Below are positions 18,522-26,276 of a DNA stretch of 64,000 nucleotides, one piece after another. Every line of letters begins with the position of its first letter. Position 1 is the first letter of the stretch. Below the pieces are notes generated by a model. It saw only the letters and a list, made by a program, of their open reading frames with translations. It did not search any database and was not told where the DNA came from. This DNA is from Salinimicrobium sp963709775 (GTDB taxonomy: Bacteria; Bacteroidota; Bacteroidia; Flavobacteriales; Flavobacteriaceae): NCBI GenBank assembly GCA_963709775.1, contig CAVPXS010000012.1, positions 62,001 to 126,000 of the forward strand. The letters are read 5' to 3'. Made by a program: the position numbers and the translations under genes.

Positions 18522-18597
18522 ATCAAACTTTTGATTATATTTGATTAAGGCTGCAGGAGTTTAATTTCTATTGTAGCCCGGAATCAATTTCAGGATT

Positions 18598-18894
18598 ATG
18601 TCAAAATTTGGGGAATTAATTGATCTGCAAGTGCCGGTCCTGCTGGAATTCTATACCGACTGGCATGAAGCTTCCGCAGCCATGCATCCGGTTTTAAAGG
18701 ACGTCGCCGCTGCATTAGGCGATAAGGCCAGGATCATCAAGATAGATGTCGATAAAAATTCTGAACTGGCGGAAGCCCTGCGTGTAAAAGGCCTGCCTAC
18801 CCTCATGATCTACAAGGAAGGGGAGATGAAATGGCGGCAAAGCGGGGAACAGGATGCCAACACTTTGATTGGGCTAATTCAGGAGTATATCTAA
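18598..18894 (+). CDS. Thioredoxin-fold protein lacking the CxxC site
   Basis: A 98-residue protein, shorter than but clearly matching thioredoxin: LLEFYTDW strand, DVAAALGDKARIIKIDVDKN strand-helix, and cis-proline loop VKGLPTLMIYKEGE. Where thioredoxins have WCGPC the sequence reads WHEAS, and the whole protein has no cysteine. It therefore cannot do dithiol exchange. It may bind partners or act as a chaperone-like or adaptor thioredoxin; the family contains such members. No signal peptide, so cytoplasmic. It follows the phosphoesterase in the same direction. Confidence 0.85.
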   Translation: MSKFGELIDLQVPVLLEFYTDWHEASAAMHPVLKDVAAALGDKARIIKIDVDKNSELAEALRVKGLPTLMIYKEGEMKWRQSGEQDANTLIGLIQEYI

Positions 18895-18909
18895 TGCTTT
18901 GATGAACAA

Positions 18910-18924
18910 GTTCGGTATCCGAAC
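18910..18924. terminator. Weak hairpin between convergent genes
   Basis: A 6-bp stem GTTCGG/CCGAAC with 3-base loop sits between the convergent thioredoxin-fold and porin genes. A short T-run comes only several bases later, so terminator activity is uncertain. Confidence 0.35.
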
Positions 18925-18950
18925 AATCAATTTTGCTGAAGATTTAATAA

Positions 18951-20105
18951 TTACAATAACAAGAGGGGGGCGATAAAGCCAACCCTTACTTCATTTTTGT
19001 TATAATCGGATAAAGCCAGGTTTTCTACAGCATAATCTGAATAATCGTAATACCGGCCGATATAGGCAAGATAAAACCGAAGATCAATTTTTTTAAAGGG
19101 ACTGTAATAAAGCGTAGGGATATATCCATAGCTCGTTCTCATATGGTCATGACCACTAGTCACGTCTCCATAGGCGCTGCTGGTCATTAGGGTCAACAAA
19201 CCCTGGAATTTTGGGCTAAAACGGTATTCTGCTCTCAACCAGTTTTCAAGATAAGTAACATCTTCAGCAATCTGGTCATTATTCAGAATACCTGTCATAA
19301 TCCCTTTCGTGTCCACCTGTTCATAGCTGTAATGAAGGTCATACATTAGGGTAAGGTTCCGGTTTTGGTATTTATGACCTAAAGTAAAAAAAGAGGTCCC
19401 TCTGTTTTTTACTTCATTGGAATAACTCATGCTGTAAATAGTTTGGAATTTTCCTTCAAAAAAGTTTCCCCGCCAGTTTCCAACCACAGCTACCGGCCAT
19501 ACCGGTTCCTGAATATTTTCAGCAACTATATCGCCGTAAAGGTCATCATAATGCATGGTGCGCGAATTTAGCACCTGCAAACCGAAAGTGTGATTCTCAA
19601 AAGCCTGATAAGAAATTCCTGCCCCTGTCACATACGCCAGGGCATTGTTGTAAATATCATTATACTCCAAAACATTTAAGGCACTAAACTCATATTCATA
19701 ACCACCATAAAACGCACTCATTTTGCCAAGGAGAACATTAAGGACGGGACTGGCTTTGACGTTGATGTACGCCAATTCAATATTGCTGCCCAGTTGGTCC
19801 AGGGTTTGAACATTACTGTCTTTATTAAAACGGTTTCTAAAATGAAAATTCACCTTTTCGTGCAGTTTTCCCGAAATTCCAAGAGCTGTATGTCCATTTT
19901 GAAACTGTATTCCGTCGTAATCATTATCACCGCCTCTAAAAGTATACGCCCTAAACTCCATACGCATATCGAAAGTGATATTTATATTTTTTAGGAGCTC
20001 TACTTTTTCTATAGGAATAATAGGTTCAGCAAGACTGTCGTTTTGCTGTGAAAATGCCATAAGAGGAATTAATAAAAGCCCACATACCAGGAATGACTTT
20101 ATCAT
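18951..20105 (-). CDS. Outer-membrane porin-like beta-barrel protein
   Basis: A 384-residue protein with Sec signal peptide (SFLVCGLLLIPLMAFSQQ) and a body of regularly alternating aromatic/hydrophobic strands ending in a hydrophobic strand (NEVRVGFIAPLLLL), typical of a barrel. Sequence pattern resembles phosphate-selective porin O/P-like proteins of Bacteroidota (FDMRMEFRAYTFRG, FHFRNRFNKDSN, AYINVKASPVLNVLLGKM). Substrate unknown. It is monocistronic on the minus strand, with no clear promoter match upstream. Confidence 0.7.
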   Translation of the reverse strand: MIKSFLVCGLLLIPLMAFSQQNDSLAEPIIPIEKVELLKNINITFDMRMEFRAYTFRGGDNDYDGIQFQNGHTALGISGKLHEKVNFHFRNRFNKDSNVQTLDQLGSNIELAYINVKASPVLNVLLGKMSAFYGGYEYEFSALNVLEYNDIYNNALAYVTGAGISYQAFENHTFGLQVLNSRTMHYDDLYGDIVAENIQEPVWPVAVVGNWRGNFFEGKFQTIYSMSYSNEVKNRGTSFFTLGHKYQNRNLTLMYDLHYSYEQVDTKGIMTGILNNDQIAEDVTYLENWLRAEYRFSPKFQGLLTLMTSSAYGDVTSGHDHMRTSYGYIPTLYYSPFKKIDLRFYLAYIGRYYDYSDYAVENLALSDYNKNEVRVGFIAPLLLL

Positions 20106-20360
20106 AAAGTAAAGGGATTTTCTAATTTATATTTCAGTGAATAATGGCTGAAAATGTTACTATTTGCATGTACTTATTTAGGAAACGATTTTTAATGTGC
20201 GTGGTAACTGTATAAATTTACTAAAATTTTGACGATAATCTATCAGCCCTAAGTTCCCAGGTTCAAATTTTAGAAAACTAGAAACAGGAGAGTTTAAATG
20301 AATAAACCCTCCTTGATTCTAATCCAGACCAAGAGATGGACTTCACATTTACCTTAATCG

Positions 20361-21524
20361 TTATGCTTCCACCTGCTTTTTAGTTCGGTTGATCTTAAGC
20401 TGTAAGACTACCACCATAGTAGTTAAAGTAATTGCTGTTATAATAGTCAGGAATTTTAATTCCGGAAGTATATCCCACATATCTCCTCCGTAAAAAGCCA
20501 CTTTTCGGAAACCACTCAAATAATGAGTCACCGGAATGGATTGGGAGAAGGCGTTAATGGATTTCGGAATTGCAAGGCTCGGCCAGGTGAATCCACTTAA
20601 AACGAAAGCAGGGGTGGAGATCACCATTAAAAGCTCTGTAGCCTTCAGCTGATTCGGGATCAATATCGAGAACAACATCCCGATCCCCATTGAAGCAAAC
20701 GTAAGAAGCGTAGTAAGTATTAACATAGGAAAATTGAAAATATCGGCTTCTACATTAAAGAAGACGAAGAATTGACTTACTATGAACCACATCACCGGCA
20801 GCATGAGTAGAAACGGAGTTGCTTTTAGACCTATGTGGTAAACTGACCATTTTTTGACTTTTACCAGCTCTTTAAAATATCCATCCTCAAAATCCCTTGC
20901 GAAGACCAGTGCCATGGCCAGGAAGATCACCTGTTGCATGATCGCGCCTAAAAGTCCGGGGAGCATGAAACTCAGGTAATTTCCGGTGGAGTTGTAAAGC
21001 TTATTAAAATTGATCTTAAAGCTCTCATATGACTCCATTGCCTGTGATTGTGGCATTCCCTGTTTCTGTAAGCCTTCAATTTCAATCCCGGCATTTACGG
21101 TCATCAACACCTGCTGAATGTTCTTACTTGCGATATTGGCATTAAGAATATTTGCCATGTTGAGGTCAACCCGCACTTCCGGATGTCTCTTTTGAAGTAT
21201 GTCGGCTTCGAAACCCGATGGCAGGGTAATAACGGCAGCATACTGTTCCCTTGGCATTTCTTCGGCAATGGTGCCCGGGGTGTACCTGAGGTCCTTCAAT
21301 AGCAGCGCTTCATTTATTTCGAACGCATCAATAATTTGGTCTGATAGAGGACTTACGTCCTGATCCACAATAACTATAGGAAGATCTACAACTTTTGCCT
21401 GTTGATATACAAATCCAAATAAGATCCCGTACAAAATGGGAGCTCCAAAAAAGATAGCAGAAAGCACATTATTGGAAAATATACGCTTAAATTCTATCTT
21501 GAGTAATTTCAAAAATTCTTTCAT
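20361..21524 (-). CDS. ABC-2 type transporter permease
   Basis: A 387-residue inner-membrane protein: one N-terminal helix (about 20-40), a large extracytoplasmic region (about 45-180), then five helices. The C-terminal half carries the ABC-2 pattern (FVLSGFTWPSLAIPKSINAF, SQSIPVTHYLSGFRKV), like the YhhJ/YbhS permeases. These export drugs or hydrophobic compounds together with a HlyD protein and TolC. It follows the HlyD gene by 5 bases. No ATP-binding subunit gene lies in this operon or the window, so it must borrow one from elsewhere or work in an unusual manner. Confidence 0.9.
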   Translation of the reverse strand: MKEFLKLLKIEFKRIFSNNVLSAIFFGAPILYGILFGFVYQQAKVVDLPIVIVDQDVSPLSDQIIDAFEINEALLLKDLRYTPGTIAEEMPREQYAAVITLPSGFEADILQKRHPEVRVDLNMANILNANIASKNIQQVLMTVNAGIEIEGLQKQGMPQSQAMESYESFKINFNKLYNSTGNYLSFMLPGLLGAIMQQVIFLAMALVFARDFEDGYFKELVKVKKWSVYHIGLKATPFLLMLPVMWFIVSQFFVFFNVEADIFNFPMLILTTLLTFASMGIGMLFSILIPNQLKATELLMVISTPAFVLSGFTWPSLAIPKSINAFSQSIPVTHYLSGFRKVAFYGGDMWDILPELKFLTIITAITLTTMVVVLQLKINRTKKQVEA

Positions 21525-21529
21525 CCCTG

Positions 21530-22492
21530 TTACTTTTTAAGAAGTATGGTTGCATTGGTATAGAAGGTGCGCTGAGAAATATCGGAAGTTGGAACCACCT
21601 TTAGTTCATAAACAGATTCCGACAGGTCATACAGCGGGGCAGTAGTGGTGATATCTGCATAATGAGCAAGCTGCTTAATAGCCAGGATCTTTCCTTTGAC
21701 CTCTTCTTCAGTATAAGGATTGACCATTATCAATTCATCGCCTTCTTTAAAATCATATATATTCGATTCGTTAATTGTAAACCTGAAGTAAAGGCTACTC
21801 TTCTTATATCCGTTGAAAAGTGCATAACCGGGAGTAAGCAATTCTCCTTCTTCAAGACTTATGGTTTCAATGGTCATATCTGCAGGAGCCAACAGGTAGA
21901 TCTCATTGGAGGCGGTAAGAACTTCTTCTTTGGCACCCTGTGCACGGTCTAATTGGCCTTTCGCCTGGTCGATCTGCTCTGACCTTACACTGTTCTTTGC
22001 TTCCCGGCGCTTTGCTTCAATAGCCGAGACCTGGGCTTTGGCCATATTTAATTTCATTTTTACCTCGTCCAGTTGCTGGCGCGATACGAGAGAATCTTTG
22101 TACATATTATCAAGTCGGTTGTAAGATTCCTGCGCAAATTCCATCTGCGCTTTCGCTGATTCCAGTTTCCCGTCGATCTGGATCAACTGTTCTGTGGTAG
22201 CTCCATTATAAGCCATGTTCAACTGACCTTGTGCAGCTGTCACAGCACCTTCTGCCTGGATCATTTTGGCATTGATCTCAGGGATATCCAGGTGAGCGAG
22301 GGTATCTCCTTTTTTTACTTCCTGTCCTTCCTCCACATATAATTGTTTTACTCTTCCTGCCAGTTTGCTACTTACAGAAATGGTCTCAAATTTTACTTTC
22401 CCTCTAAAAGGGGTTATTTCCTCTTCATTATTGCAGGAACCCAAGGTGAGTAGCGTGATAAGGCCGAGTCCAATTTTCTTTATTGATGTCAT
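21530..22492 (-). CDS. HlyD-family membrane fusion lipoprotein
   Basis: A 320-residue periplasmic adaptor. A lipoprotein signal (IGLGLITLLTLGSCNNEE, Cys about 20) replaces the usual transmembrane anchor. Then come the biotinyl-lipoyl half domains (KLAGRVKQLYVEEGQEVKKG; EGELLTPGYALF), separated by a long coiled-coil hairpin (about residues 80-195, rich in Gln/Ala/Lys), and a beta-barrel domain to the end. It bridges the ABC-2 permease and the TolC protein. It is in the middle of the tolC-hlyD-permease operon, 17 bases after tolC. Confidence 0.93.
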   Translation of the reverse strand: MTSIKKIGLGLITLLTLGSCNNEEEITPFRGKVKFETISVSSKLAGRVKQLYVEEGQEVKKGDTLAHLDIPEINAKMIQAEGAVTAAQGQLNMAYNGATTEQLIQIDGKLESAKAQMEFAQESYNRLDNMYKDSLVSRQQLDEVKMKLNMAKAQVSAIEAKRREAKNSVRSEQIDQAKGQLDRAQGAKEEVLTASNEIYLLAPADMTIETISLEEGELLTPGYALFNGYKKSSLYFRFTINESNIYDFKEGDELIMVNPYTEEEVKGKILAIKQLAHYADITTTAPLYDLSESVYELKVVPTSDISQRTFYTNATILLKK

Positions 22493-22509
22493 ATTTTTAA
22501 AATAATAGT

Positions 22510-23880
22510 TTAATAATTAAGTAGTCCTTTTGCGTGTAGCAGTGCCGTGGTAGCTCTTCGTTGTTCGAAGTAGGACTGCTGCAGTTGAAATTTTGCCTGT
22601 TCAAGGTCTTTAAGGGCATCAAGTACATCGTTTATAGAAGCCAAATCATTCTTGTATTGCTTATCAAGCATTTCATAAGTGGCTTCGGCCAATTCGATCT
22701 CTTTCTTTGCGATCTGTGTATTTTGTAGGGAAGACTCATATGAAAGCTCTGCTTTTATGCTGCTTAGAGCGATCATTTCTTCAGCTTCTTCAATCTTTTC
22801 CCGGTATTTCCTGCTTTCAAGTTTAGATTTGAGGCTTTGTAGCCTGGATTCGTTCCCATCAAAAATGTTCCAGCGCACGCCCACACCTACAAACCATTGG
22901 GGATCTAAAAGAGAGAGGTCGTCTTCGAGGAATTCGTAGTGTCCTTTAAGAGCTACTTTGGGAATGAAATGGCTTTTTTCCATTTTAGCTTTATAGTCAG
23001 TGGCTTTTTCGGCCTCTTCCAAAGCTTTGATTTCATTTCGTTTTTCGGCGGCCATTAGATTGTCGGGCATCACAGAGTTCAGTTCCGGCTGAAGGGATTT
23101 TAATAATTCTTTATTTTCCCCGGTTAGCTGATGTAAAACCTCAATCAGCAATGTCTTATTCTGGCTGAATTCAAGCTGTTTCCCTGCCAGTTGTTGCTGG
23201 GCGAGCTCGATCTTCTTTCTGCTGATTGGTGTGGCGAGGCCATTCTCAATAGCTTTTCTTACATAGTATTCCTGCTCTTCCAGATAATCTGCAGAAGCGG
23301 AAAGTACCTGTTCTGAAGCATTGACAAGAGCAAGTTGATCATAGGTCTCAATGATCTTCAGGGCGATCCGGTTTTTTTCGGCCAGCCCGGCAAAGTTCAC
23401 GGAAGCTTCTTTATGTTTTCCGGCTTTAAGGGCATTAGTGGCTTCAAATCCGCTGAACAGTACCCAATCTACATCTACCGAAGATTTCAAAATATTCTTA
23501 TCCTGCAGGTTGTCTGCCTGCTGTAGAGGAATATTTTCAGGAAAAGGGGAATTAAATGGAATACCAGCAGCTTCTTTGATAAGAAGCTTTTGAGTGGACA
23601 TTAAAAGACTTTGGGTGTCTTCATCAAAAGTAATATCATCATTTAATCTCGTGTAGCTTCCGTTTAGGGTAACTTTGGGAAGAAATACCGATTTAGCCAG
23701 TTTTTGATCCACCCGGGCCTTCTCGGCATCCAAATCATAGACATTCACGGAGTGACTTTTTTCAAGTCCTTTTTCGATAAGGACCTTAAGTGCGGGATCT
23801 AATTGCTGTGCCATCGAACTTGTCGGGAACAGAGCCATTAGCAGGCAAAAAAGGCTTATTCTTAAGAGGTTTATTTTCAT
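22510..23880 (-). CDS. TolC-family outer-membrane efflux protein
   Basis: A 456-residue protein with Sec signal ending SMAQQ, followed by two long helical repeats of the OEP family. The characteristic elements are VTLNGSYTRLNDD, VDWVLFSGFEATNALKAG, the matching second-half WFVGVGVRWNIFDGNESRLQ, and periodic Gln/Ala heptads for the periplasmic tunnel. It is first in the three-gene export operon. The operon lies 79 bases after the Crp-type regulator gene on the same strand and is probably controlled by it. Confidence 0.94.
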   Translation of the reverse strand: MKINLLRISLFCLLMALFPTSSMAQQLDPALKVLIEKGLEKSHSVNVYDLDAEKARVDQKLAKSVFLPKVTLNGSYTRLNDDITFDEDTQSLLMSTQKLLIKEAAGIPFNSPFPENIPLQQADNLQDKNILKSSVDVDWVLFSGFEATNALKAGKHKEASVNFAGLAEKNRIALKIIETYDQLALVNASEQVLSASADYLEEQEYYVRKAIENGLATPISRKKIELAQQQLAGKQLEFSQNKTLLIEVLHQLTGENKELLKSLQPELNSVMPDNLMAAEKRNEIKALEEAEKATDYKAKMEKSHFIPKVALKGHYEFLEDDLSLLDPQWFVGVGVRWNIFDGNESRLQSLKSKLESRKYREKIEEAEEMIALSSIKAELSYESSLQNTQIAKKEIELAEATYEMLDKQYKNDLASINDVLDALKDLEQAKFQLQQSYFEQRRATTALLHAKGLLNY

Positions 23881-23959
23881 TGCAGCTGTTTTTATTAAAG
23901 CAGTGCAAATTTCCTCACTAAGCAGGCTGTATCCTTTGACCTATGTCAAAAAGTAAAAA

Positions 23960-24538
23960 TCAGGGTTTTTTGGAAGTATCATGACGTCGAATGCGACTAA
24001 GAGTTTCCTGGGTCATCCCCAGGTAAGAAGCGATATGACCTAAAGAAACTCTGTTGGAGATATTTGGAAATTCAGTGAGCATATATTCATATCGCTCTTT
24101 GGCAGTCTGGAACTGGAGGGCATTTAATTTATTGACCACCCTCGTGAGCATCTCGGTAGAAAGCAGTCTTCCGAATTTTTCCATATCATGGTATTTGGCA
24201 AAAAGGGCATCTAATTTTTCACGGGTAATGCTGTAAATGGTGGAGTCCTCGAGCATTTCAAGGTAGTACAGACTTGGAACCTGCTGGAAAAAACTTTCGA
24301 TGCTGGACATGAATTTTCCTTCAATAAAGAACCACTGTGTGATCTCCTTCCCGTCTTCCTTAAGGTAATAACTCCTGCCAACACCTTCTTCTATAAAGTA
24401 CAATTTGTTGCAAACCTGTCCCTGGTTTACCAGCGTCTCATTTTTCTGAATAATTTCTTTTTCAAAATGTGAAATAATATCCTCTAATTCTTCCGGAGGA
24501 AAAGAAACAAATTGCTTAAGAAAATCAGAAAGATTCAT
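23960..24538 (-). CDS. Crp/Fnr-family transcriptional regulator
   Basis: A 192-residue protein: cyclic-nucleotide-binding-like beta roll (residues 10-115, ETLVNQGQVCNKLYFIEEGV, GKFMSSIESFF), dimerisation helix, and a short C-terminal helix-turn-helix (VSLGHIASYLGMTQETLSRI). The ligand-binding RSSF-type Arg/Ser signature of true CRP is not obvious, so the effector is unknown; such small flavobacterial members are common. It precedes the tolC-hlyD-ABC operon and is the likely regulator of that pump. It has its own promoter just upstream. Confidence 0.9.
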   Translation of the reverse strand: MNLSDFLKQFVSFPPEELEDIISHFEKEIIQKNETLVNQGQVCNKLYFIEEGVGRSYYLKEDGKEITQWFFIEGKFMSSIESFFQQVPSLYYLEMLEDSTIYSITREKLDALFAKYHDMEKFGRLLSTEMLTRVVNKLNALQFQTAKERYEYMLTEFPNISNRVSLGHIASYLGMTQETLSRIRRHDTSKKP

Positions 24539-24567
24539 ATTTTTGCCCGGTCTTTTAAGAATTTTTA

Positions 24568-24575
24568 CAAAGGTA
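24568..24575 (-). promoter_or_regulatory. -7 element of the Crp-type regulator gene
   Basis: On the minus strand TACCTTTG matches TAnnTTTG exactly, 30 bases upstream of the ATG at 24538. No clear TTG occurs at the -33 distance. Confidence 0.5.
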
Positions 24576-24667
24576 TTTATTTGAATAGAAAGTAAAGGAT
24601 CTTAAGGCAACCTTAATTTAAATTTATGTTGATCAAGTTGGGTAGTTGACCTATCACCTGTAGAAAA

Positions 24668-24689
24668 AATCCCCAATACTTCGGGGATT
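24668..24689 (+). promoter_or_regulatory. Hairpin upstream of the glycosyltransferase
   Basis: A 7-bp stem AATCCCC/GGGGATT with 8-base loop in the intergenic region between the divergent Crp-type regulator and glycosyltransferase genes. No real T-run follows. It may be an attenuator or simply mark an upstream transcript end; role not shown. Confidence 0.3.
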
Positions 24690-24799
24690 CTCTATAATAT
24701 TCCATGTTTTTTAGTGTGTTGGCAATTGGTATGTGAATTGCTATTACCTCATGGGATCATCAAAATTCCATTAGCGTTTTAAAAATTAGAAAGAAAAGA

Positions 24800-26212
24800 A
24801 TGAATAAAGACAATATTAATCCAGCTCCCCTGGAATCAACTGCAGCCGAAGAAAATAAGATTACAGAAAACTTCGTAGAACAAGAACGAAAACCAAGGCA
24901 TATTAAGGGAATAATTGTGAGGGCAAGCAGCCTTGTGCTGCTTATGAGTGCCGCTTATTTGGTATATGCTTTACAAAGTGATTTTACCAGCTTTAATTTA
25001 AAGGGTATGGATTCCCAATGGGGCATGGTCCTTTTTATAATTGCGGGTGGACTTTTCCTGTTTAGGGCAGGATTCTTCTTATATAACCTATACCTGTATT
25101 TTCGTTACAAACCGGTTGATGCAGTTGCAAATGATGATCTACCTACCTGCACGGTCATTGTGCCCGCTTATAATGAAGGAAAGCAGGTTTGGGCCACTTT
25201 AATGAGTTTGGCAAAAAGTGATTATCCTGCAGATAAACTGCAATTACTGGCCATTGATGATGGTAGTAAAGATGATACCTGGAGCTGGATGCAAAAAGCT
25301 AAAGAAGTACTTGGAGATCGTCTAAGTATTTACCAGCAACCCGTAAACCAGGGGAAACGTCATGCTCTCTACCGCGGCTTTAACTTAGGGACCGGAGAGA
25401 TCTTTATCACCGTTGACAGTGATTCTGAGGTTACCGGTGACACACTGCGCAACCTGGTAAGCCCTTTTGTGGTGAACGAAAAATGTGGTGCGGTTGCAGG
25501 GAATATTCGGGTTCTTAACAACGGGCAGAAAGCTTTGTTGCCAAAAATGCTCGACGTAAGTTTTGTGCTGAGTTTTGAATTTGTACGTTCTGCCGAAAGT
25601 AGTCTGGAGTCTGTGTTATGTACTCCCGGCGCGTTGGCTGCATACAGAAGGGAAGCTGTTTTCGGTTGCCTTGATGAATGGATCAACCAAACCTTTATGG
25701 GACAGGCTTCAGATATCGGGGAAGACAGGGCAATGACCAATATGATCCTTAAGCAGGGATATCACGTCCTCTTCCAGCGAAATGCTTTCGCCTATACCAA
25801 TGTACCCGAAAAATATTCCGGATTGTACAAGATGTTCATAAGATGGGGAAGGAGCAACGTAAGGGAAAATATTGCCATGGCAAAATATGTGTTCACCGAT
25901 TTCCGGGAAGGCTCTAAAACAGGATCCCGTATCCTGTTCATCAACCAGGTACTAAAGCTGGTGTTGACCTATCCTTCCATTCTTTTGATGCTTTTCTTTC
26001 TTTCATTGGAACCGGTGCTGTTCATAAGCTCAACCCTTTTAAGCATATTGATCTGGTCCAGTTTCCCGGTGCTGTTCTATGCAAAGAAGTACAAGTTATC
26101 TGAATCATTCTGGGCATATTCGTACAGTATCCTGTACACTTTTGGGTTATTCTGGATCACTCCCTATGCCATTGCCACGGCAAGTAAAAGGGGATGGTTA
26201 ACCCGGGGTTAG
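24800..26212 (+). CDS. Family 2 processive glycosyltransferase
   Basis: A 470-residue membrane enzyme of the chitin/hyaluronan/PNAG synthase type. Two N-terminal helices (about 35-55 and 72-95) precede the GT-A catalytic domain: CTVIVPAYNEGKQV, LLAIDDGSKDD, the metal site VDSDSEV, acceptor/catalytic region SDIGEDRAMTN, and the RWGRSNVRE form of the QxxRW motif; three helices close the C-terminus. It polymerises nucleotide-sugars and passes the chain across the inner membrane. Product unknown (a beta-linked exopolysaccharide is likely). The gene stands alone and ends at a strong bidirectional terminator. Confidence 0.9.
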   Translation: MNKDNINPAPLESTAAEENKITENFVEQERKPRHIKGIIVRASSLVLLMSAAYLVYALQSDFTSFNLKGMDSQWGMVLFIIAGGLFLFRAGFFLYNLYLYFRYKPVDAVANDDLPTCTVIVPAYNEGKQVWATLMSLAKSDYPADKLQLLAIDDGSKDDTWSWMQKAKEVLGDRLSIYQQPVNQGKRHALYRGFNLGTGEIFITVDSDSEVTGDTLRNLVSPFVVNEKCGAVAGNIRVLNNGQKALLPKMLDVSFVLSFEFVRSAESSLESVLCTPGALAAYRREAVFGCLDEWINQTFMGQASDIGEDRAMTNMILKQGYHVLFQRNAFAYTNVPEKYSGLYKMFIRWGRSNVRENIAMAKYVFTDFREGSKTGSRILFINQVLKLVLTYPSILLMLFFLSLEPVLFISSTLLSILIWSSFPVLFYAKKYKLSESFWAYSYSILYTFGLFWITPYAIATASKRGWLTRG

Positions 26213-26238
26213 AAACCTGAAAGTTTTTAAAAATTAAA

Positions 26239-26270
26239 AAGAGGCGTCTAAATTTTTTTAGGCGCCTCTT
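26239..26270. terminator. Bidirectional terminator between convergent genes
   Basis: Arms 26239-26252 and 26257-26270 pair over 14 bp (AAGAGGCG core) with one G-T wobble. The stem is flanked by A-rich sequence on the left and TTAAATTTTTAATTTTT on the right. It serves both the glycosyltransferase and the S41 protease transcripts. Confidence 0.85.
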
Positions 26271-26276
26271 AAATTT

